Of a DNA stretch of 64,000 nucleotides, positions 60,839 to 64,000 are shown in pieces. The stretch's first letter is position 1. The number at the start of each line of letters is the position of its first letter. The stretch is from NCBI RefSeq assembly GCF_048060115.1, contig NZ_JBHMIM010000007.1, forward strand, positions 82,793-146,792, in the 5' to 3' direction. The position numbers were made by a program, and so were the translations under genes. The notes below the pieces were generated by a model. The model was not told the origin of the DNA, ran no database searches, and was given only the letters and a program-made list of their open reading frames with translations. The stretch is from Micromonospora_E sp048060115 (GTDB taxonomy: Bacteria > Actinomycetota > Actinomycetes > Mycobacteriales > Micromonosporaceae).

Positions 60839-62089
60839 ATGCGCCGGATAGCCGTTCTTGACGCACCGTCGAACCTCGGTCTGCGCCCGCCGACCGGGAC
60901 GTCGGTGCCCGGCTGCGCGAAAGCGCCCGGCGCACTACGCGACCACGCCCTGCTGGCCCGGCTCGGCGCCCGGGACGCCGGATGTCTGACCCCGCCCCGG
61001 TACGACCCGGCGGACTGGCGTCCCGGTGACGGGGTCTGCCACGCCGGGTCGATCTCGGCGTACTCGGTGGCGCTCGCCGGGCGGATCGGTGCCGTCATCG
61101 ACGCCGGGGAGTTCCCGGTGGTGCTCGGTGGCGACTGCTCGGTCCTGCTCGGCGGGGCGCTCGCCATGCACCGGCTCGGTGCGGCGGTCGGCGGGCGGAT
61201 CGGGCTGGTCTACGTCGACGGGCACTCCGATTTCCGCCATCCCGGCAACGCCTCCTACGTCGGAGCGGCGGCCGGTGAAGGGCTGGCCCTGGTCACCGGG
61301 CGGGGCCAGGCGGATCTGGCGGGGATCGAGGGCCGGCGGCCGTACTTTCGCGACATCGACGTGGTGGTGCTCGGCATCCGGGCCCAGGACGAGTACCGAC
61401 TGGACCTGCAGGCGGCCGGTATCGTGACCCGGCCGGTGCCGGCGCTGCGCGCCGAAGGTGCGGCCCGCAGCGCGCAGTGGGCCCGCGACCAGCTGATCGA
61501 CTGCGCCGGCTACTGGGTGCACGTCGACGTGGACGTCCTCGACCCGGCGGTGATGCCGGCGGTCGACGCGCCGGACCCGGGCGGCATCGCCTTCGCCGAG
61601 CTGGAGTTGCTGCTCGCGGAGTTGGTCGATACGCCGCACTGCCTCGGCGTCGAGCTGACCGTCTTCGACCCGGACTACGACCCGGACGGCACCTACGCCG
61701 CCGAGATCGTGTCGACCATGGTCGCCGGCCTGCGCCCGGTGCACCGGGACCGCGCTCCGGTCGACGCGGCCATGACGCCGACTTCGCCTACACCGGAGAC
61801 CACGGAGGCACCGGCTCCGGTCGTCGAGGCGACCGCTGAGCCCGCTACCGGACCAACCGCAGACCCCGCCGTCGAGCCGGGCCCACCTGCGGTGGCGGCG
61901 CTGCGGCCCGCGGTGCCACTGGTCCCGCCCGTGACCCTGTCGGTCGCCGACCCGATCGCACCGCGTGGGTCGGCCAAGCCAGGACGGCTCCGGCGACCAG
62001 CGGTGACGCCACGGCCGCCGACCGGCGACTCCACCGAACCACCGTCGCCGCCGGCCGCCACCGAAGCGCCAGATCCGCCCGAAGACTGA
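60839..62089 (+). CDS. Arginase-family ureohydrolase with Pro-rich C-terminal extension
   Basis: 416 residues. The first ~300 form an arginase/agmatinase/formiminoglutamase-like domain that hydrolyses a guanidino-type C-N bond with a two-Mn centre. Metal motifs seen are GGDCS (~res 98-102, where most have GGDHS), YVDGHSDF (~res 125-132) and HVDVDVLDP (~res 225-233). The substrate is uncertain. Residues ~310-416 are low complexity, rich in Pro/Ala/Thr, an unusual tail for this family. It lies 9 bases downstream of the thioredoxin gene and probably forms an operon with it. Confidence 0.83.
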   Translation: MRRIAVLDAPSNLGLRPPTGTSVPGCAKAPGALRDHALLARLGARDAGCLTPPRYDPADWRPGDGVCHAGSISAYSVALAGRIGAVIDAGEFPVVLGGDCSVLLGGALAMHRLGAAVGGRIGLVYVDGHSDFRHPGNASYVGAAAGEGLALVTGRGQADLAGIEGRRPYFRDIDVVVLGIRAQDEYRLDLQAAGIVTRPVPALRAEGAARSAQWARDQLIDCAGYWVHVDVDVLDPAVMPAVDAPDPGGIAFAELELLLAELVDTPHCLGVELTVFDPDYDPDGTYAAEIVSTMVAGLRPVHRDRAPVDAAMTPTSPTPETTEAPAPVVEATAEPATGPTADPAVEPGPPAVAALRPAVPLVPPVTLSVADPIAPRGSAKPGRLRRPAVTPRPPTGDSTEPPSPPAATEAPDPPED

Positions 62090-62090
62090 G

Positions 62091-62618
62091 TCAGTCGCGA
62101 TCGAGCGTCGCCAGTAGGTCGAGGACGGCTTTCCACTGGAATGGTCCGTCCGGGACGGCCGGCCGCAGGGCGTCGGTGGCAGTGAAGCGAACGCCGGTAC
62201 CGGCGAGCAGCTCGATGCTGCGGCTGAAGGCTGGGTGGGCGGCGAGCACCGCCTTGGCGTACGGCGAGGCGATGATCGGCGTACCCGATCCCAACGCCTC
62301 GTTGAGGATGCCCAACGCCGCCGTGTCGTTGGTGCCGGCGGCCCACTGGTTGATCGTGTTGAAGGTGGCGGGTGCGACGATGATGGCATCGGCCCTTGGC
62401 AGTGACTTCGGCTCCTGCGGTCCGCGCGGTTCGCGTTTGACCGGGTGACCGGTGATCCGCGCAAGGGATTCCGGATCAACCCATGCGGCAGCGGCCTCGG
62501 TCAGGACGGGGTATATGTCCCAGCCGTCGTTGCGGAGTCGTTCAGCCAGCTCGGCGACCCGGGCGGCCGGCGGTGCGGCGCAGATGACGAGTAGGACGAC
62601 GGGGGCGGCTTCGGTCAT
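62091..62618 (-). CDS. Flavoprotein (HFCD/phosphopantothenoylcysteine decarboxylase-like)
   Basis: 175 residues of the flavin-containing Cys-decarboxylase fold: VVLLVICAAPPAARVAELAE at the start, ADAIIVAPATFNTINQWAAGTNDT (~res 76-99, the flavin-binding Asn/Thr region) and a late SPYAKAVLAAHPAF. Known relatives decarboxylate a Cys residue in coenzyme A synthesis or in peptide antibiotics, and many actinomycete members are unassigned. The ATG at 62618 overlaps the preceding 69-residue ORF by 4 bases (ATGA). A GntR regulator lies just upstream. The substrate is unknown. Confidence 0.8.
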   Translation of the reverse strand: MTEAAPVVLLVICAAPPAARVAELAERLRNDGWDIYPVLTEAAAAWVDPESLARITGHPVKREPRGPQEPKSLPRADAIIVAPATFNTINQWAAGTNDTAALGILNEALGSGTPIIASPYAKAVLAAHPAFSRSIELLAGTGVRFTATDALRPAVPDGPFQWKAVLDLLATLDRD

Positions 62619-62824
62619 GAGTCCGGTACTCCTGCCCGGTCGGCGAGGGCTCGTAGCCCTGGTGTGTCGCTGCGGCGTTCCCGCCGGAGCAGCTGAGTGA
62701 TGAGGCCAGTGGCGGTGGCGTTGGCCGCTGCGACGTGTCGGCGTTCGGTGGCATCGTCGGCCCTTCCCTGATCGGCGCTGTCGCTGAACTTGGCTGGGTA
62801 GTGATCGCCTCGTCGGTTCATCAA
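62615..62824 (-). CDS. Small hypothetical protein coupled to the flavoprotein gene
   Basis: 69 residues, basic, with no recognised domain. A possible helix lies at RHVAAANATATGLITQLLRRE. The stop overlaps the flavoprotein start (ATGA), the main support for it being translated. The ribosome site is weak. It could be a real small protein or a translated leader. Confidence 0.5.
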   Translation of the reverse strand: MMNRRGDHYPAKFSDSADQGRADDATERRHVAAANATATGLITQLLRRERRSDTPGLRALADRAGVPDS

Positions 62825-62878
62825 GGACGCCCGCCAAGCCAGCGGGTGTCCGACGTCTACCCCGCCGATCAGCAGGGT

Positions 62879-63112
62879 TTAGCCCTGCTCCTCGTTCGGG
62901 TCGACGACGAAGACACCGACGCCGGGTACGCCGACGACCAGGCCCTCGGCCTTGAGCGCGATCATCGCGTTACGGACGACGATCGCCGACACCTTGTGCT
63001 CGGCGCAGAGCTGCGACGTGGACGGCAGCTTCGCACCTGGCGACAGCTCGCCAGACGCGATCTGCTTGCGGATGTGGGCGGCAAGATCCACCCACTTGGC
63101 GTTCGGTGGCAT
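62879..63112 (-). CDS. Short GntR-family regulator (winged-helix only)
   Basis: 77 residues. It carries the GntR winged helix-turn-helix (WVDLAAHIRKQIASGELSPGAKLPS, in part; then LCAEHKVSAIVVRNAMIAL and the wing EGLVVGVPGVGVFVV). There is no C-terminal ligand domain. The family is full-length at ~240 residues, but 70-80 residue GntR proteins like this are common in actinomycetes. It probably controls the flavoprotein genes just downstream and itself. A clear palindrome is in the region ahead of it (63184-63199). A dimer is likely. Confidence 0.83.
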   Translation of the reverse strand: MPPNAKWVDLAAHIRKQIASGELSPGAKLPSTSQLCAEHKVSAIVVRNAMIALKAEGLVVGVPGVGVFVVDPNEEQG

Positions 63113-63183
63113 GGCGGTACTCCCTGGTCAGCACTGCCACTTGATCACCTCGGCACCTACGATCGTAAGTGATAGCTTGACTG

Positions 63184-63199
63184 CGATAGTATGCTATCG
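63184..63199 (-). promoter_or_regulatory. Palindromic operator candidate upstream of the GntR gene
   Basis: CGATAG-TATG-CTATCG, a perfect 6-4-6 inverted repeat about 72-87 bases upstream of the GntR start codon. A further GATAG half site lies at about 63172. It sits in a strikingly AT-rich patch (63160-63200), as expected for a promoter/operator. A 5-copy ATCG run (63196-63215) abuts it. Confidence 0.6.
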
Positions 63200-63215
63200 A
63201 TCGATCGATCGATCG

Positions 63216-63416
63216 GCTCCCTGGCCAGCAACCCGGAGCTGGTTTCCCGCAAGGAGCCCGGCCGGCCGGCGCCGCGAGCCGGGCCACCAGCTGCGGGTCG
63301 AGGGCCTCGGCGAGAGCCTGCGCGGTGAACTGCGGCTCGGTCTGCGCGGAGCCGGCCTGTGCCGGCGCCGTACCAACGTCCACGGGGGCCGTTGAAGTGA
63401 TCGTCATGTTTCCCAT
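63216..63416 (-). other. Coding-like ORF fragment, possibly a small peptide or truncated gene
   Basis: From 63416 the frame reads MGNMTITSTAPVDVGTAPAQ, then QFTAQALAEALDPQLVARLAA, with coding-like GC bias. It then runs without stop into the AT-rich operator area (PCGKPAPGCW and Ser/Ile-rich sequence), finally ending inside the GntR gene in another frame. The coding character is lost after about 63220. It may be the 5' remnant of a gene or a short peptide. The latter is speculation. Confidence 0.3.
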
Positions 63417-63493
63417 CTCGGTGTCTTCTTTGTTCAGAGTTACATCCGTGCAACGGCGGACCCGACACCGTCCGGAACCGCTACATTTCGTAG

Positions 63494-63964
63494 ATGGGTG
63501 CTGACCTGGATCCGCTAGCGCGAACGGCCTTGTGGACGGCGTCGATGCGGGCGAGGGAGCATGCCCGGGATGATCGGCTGTTCGAGGAGCCGTTGGCGCA
63601 GCTTCTTGCGACCGAGCTGGGTCCGCAGATTATGCGCGGCTTCGAGGGCGAGGTGCAGCGCGGGATTCAGGATCCGGCCCTCGCAGTGCGCACCCGGTTC
63701 TTCGACGAGGCGATCGGCCGCGCTGCCGACAGCGGTGTTCGGCAGTTCGTGTTCGTGGCGGCTGGGATGGACACTCGTGCGTACCGGTTGGACTGGCCGG
63801 CTGCGACGGTGGTCTTCGAGCTGGACCGCCCGGCGCTGCTGGATCTCAAGCGTGCGTTGGTCAAGGGATCAGGCGCTGATCCCGGTTGTGGTCTGCGGCC
63901 GGTCGGGGTTGACCTTCTAGAAGACTGGATGGGGTTGACCCGGTTTGACGGACAGGGTCGGTAA
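63494..63964 (+). CDS. SAM-dependent methyltransferase (leucine carboxyl MT-like, SAV2177 type), truncated
   Basis: The visible 156 residues match the N-terminal half of ~270-residue actinobacterial methyltransferases: RTALWTASMRAREH, a FFDEAIG region and FVFVAAGMDTRAYRLDWP (SAM-binding), then FELDRPALLDLKR. RPVGVDLLEDW ends the homology at ~63930. After this point the sequence (TGGGGTTGACCC... toward GGACAG) is unrelated and a stop comes at 63964. The remaining half, including part of the catalytic fold, is missing. A mobile-element insertion is the likely cause. Confidence 0.75.
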   Translation: MGADLDPLARTALWTASMRAREHARDDRLFEEPLAQLLATELGPQIMRGFEGEVQRGIQDPALAVRTRFFDEAIGRAADSGVRQFVFVAAGMDTRAYRLDWPAATVVFELDRPALLDLKRALVKGSGADPGCGLRPVGVDLLEDWMGLTRFDGQGR

Positions 63965-64000
63965 GTTGATCTCACGCTACCTTGCTGGCTGGCCTGCGGG
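63931..64000. mobile_element. Probable insertion-sequence terminus (partial, at window edge)
   Basis: The methyltransferase homology stops abruptly at 63930. It is followed by a GTTGACCC...TTGACGGACAG stretch of the kind seen at the ends of actinobacterial IS3-like elements. Only ~70 bases are visible, with no transposase and no second end, so the identity rests on the junction and a remembered motif style. Confidence 0.4.

Noticed and set aside
63196..63215. ATCG run considered as a CRISPR-like or phase-variation array
   Set aside because: Only five 4-base units with no spacers and not in a coding frame. Noted instead as part of the operator area.

Overview
The window is high-GC DNA with strong third-position GC bias, many GTG starts, four-base ATGA/GTGA gene overlaps, an F420-type LLM oxidoreductase and a pair of polar-growth coiled-coil proteins. 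These point to a filamentous actinomycete, most likely Micromonosporaceae. The family-level placement is inference. I found no rRNA, tRNA or CRISPR array.

Layout. (1) 27-6835: housekeeping and hypothetical genes: a DUF2786 protein, an aldehyde dehydrogenase, an FHA membrane protein, a duplicated 3-hydroxyacyl-CoA dehydrogenase with a degenerate second half, a small Cys/His protein and an alpha/beta hydrolase. (2) 6890-36191: a ~29-kb cell-surface polysaccharide locus. It has several glycosyltransferases (GT2, WecG/TagA, GT4 types), a Wzz-like protein, a Wzy-like polymerase, a Wzx-like flippase and two paralogous secreted glycosidase-like proteins. It also has a giant secreted protein with a dimethylformamidase-beta-like domain and four DUF4082 domains. 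A tightly overlapping minus-strand operon (35202 to 26865) makes the sugar precursors: a Gfo/Idh/MocA dehydrogenase, an NAD-dependent epimerase, two DegT aminotransferases, a PglD-like acetyltransferase, an MFS protein, a TolB-like protein and a DUF6492 protein. A divergent WbpD/WlbB-type acetyltransferase completes the set. (3) 36258-42560 plus 51007-52695: two DivIVA/FilP/Scy-like coiled-coil proteins, methylmalonyl-CoA epimerase, thiolase, MeaB GTPase and isobutyryl-CoA mutase IcmA. I recall this gene neighbourhood from Streptomyces.

(4) 42668-50974 is an insertion-prone stretch inside that backbone. It holds an orphan ABC ATPase, a decayed ACC deaminase with a truncated GntR regulator, a three-gene cassette (WXG100/ESX-like protein, large two-part protein, lipoprotein), an LLM oxidoreductase, a Tat-exported arylsulfotransferase-like protein and a prolyl-tRNA synthetase gene broken by one frameshift. 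(5) 52757-59884: an ABC exporter made of one ATPase with a degenerate signature motif and two ~1000-residue FtsX-like permeases. It is followed by a thioredoxin-TPR protein and an arginase-family protein with a long Pro-rich tail. (6) 62091-64000: flavoprotein, 69-residue ORF, short GntR regulator with a clear palindrome upstream, and a methyltransferase cut off after about 145 residues, apparently by an insertion-sequence end.

How it fits together: the minus-strand operon probably supplies acetylated amino-sugar (uronic acid-like) nucleotides. The glycosyltransferases, Wzx and Wzy assemble and export the polymer, and the secreted glycosidase-like and DUF4082 proteins act on or bind it outside the cell. 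Short-chain acyl-CoA metabolism (thiolase, epimerase, MeaB, IcmA) sits beside the polar-growth proteins. The most interesting candidates for follow-up are the WXG-toxin-lipoprotein-like cassette (44342-46577), the paired secreted glycosidase-like proteins with the DUF4082 giant, the proS frameshift and the ACC-deaminase scar.
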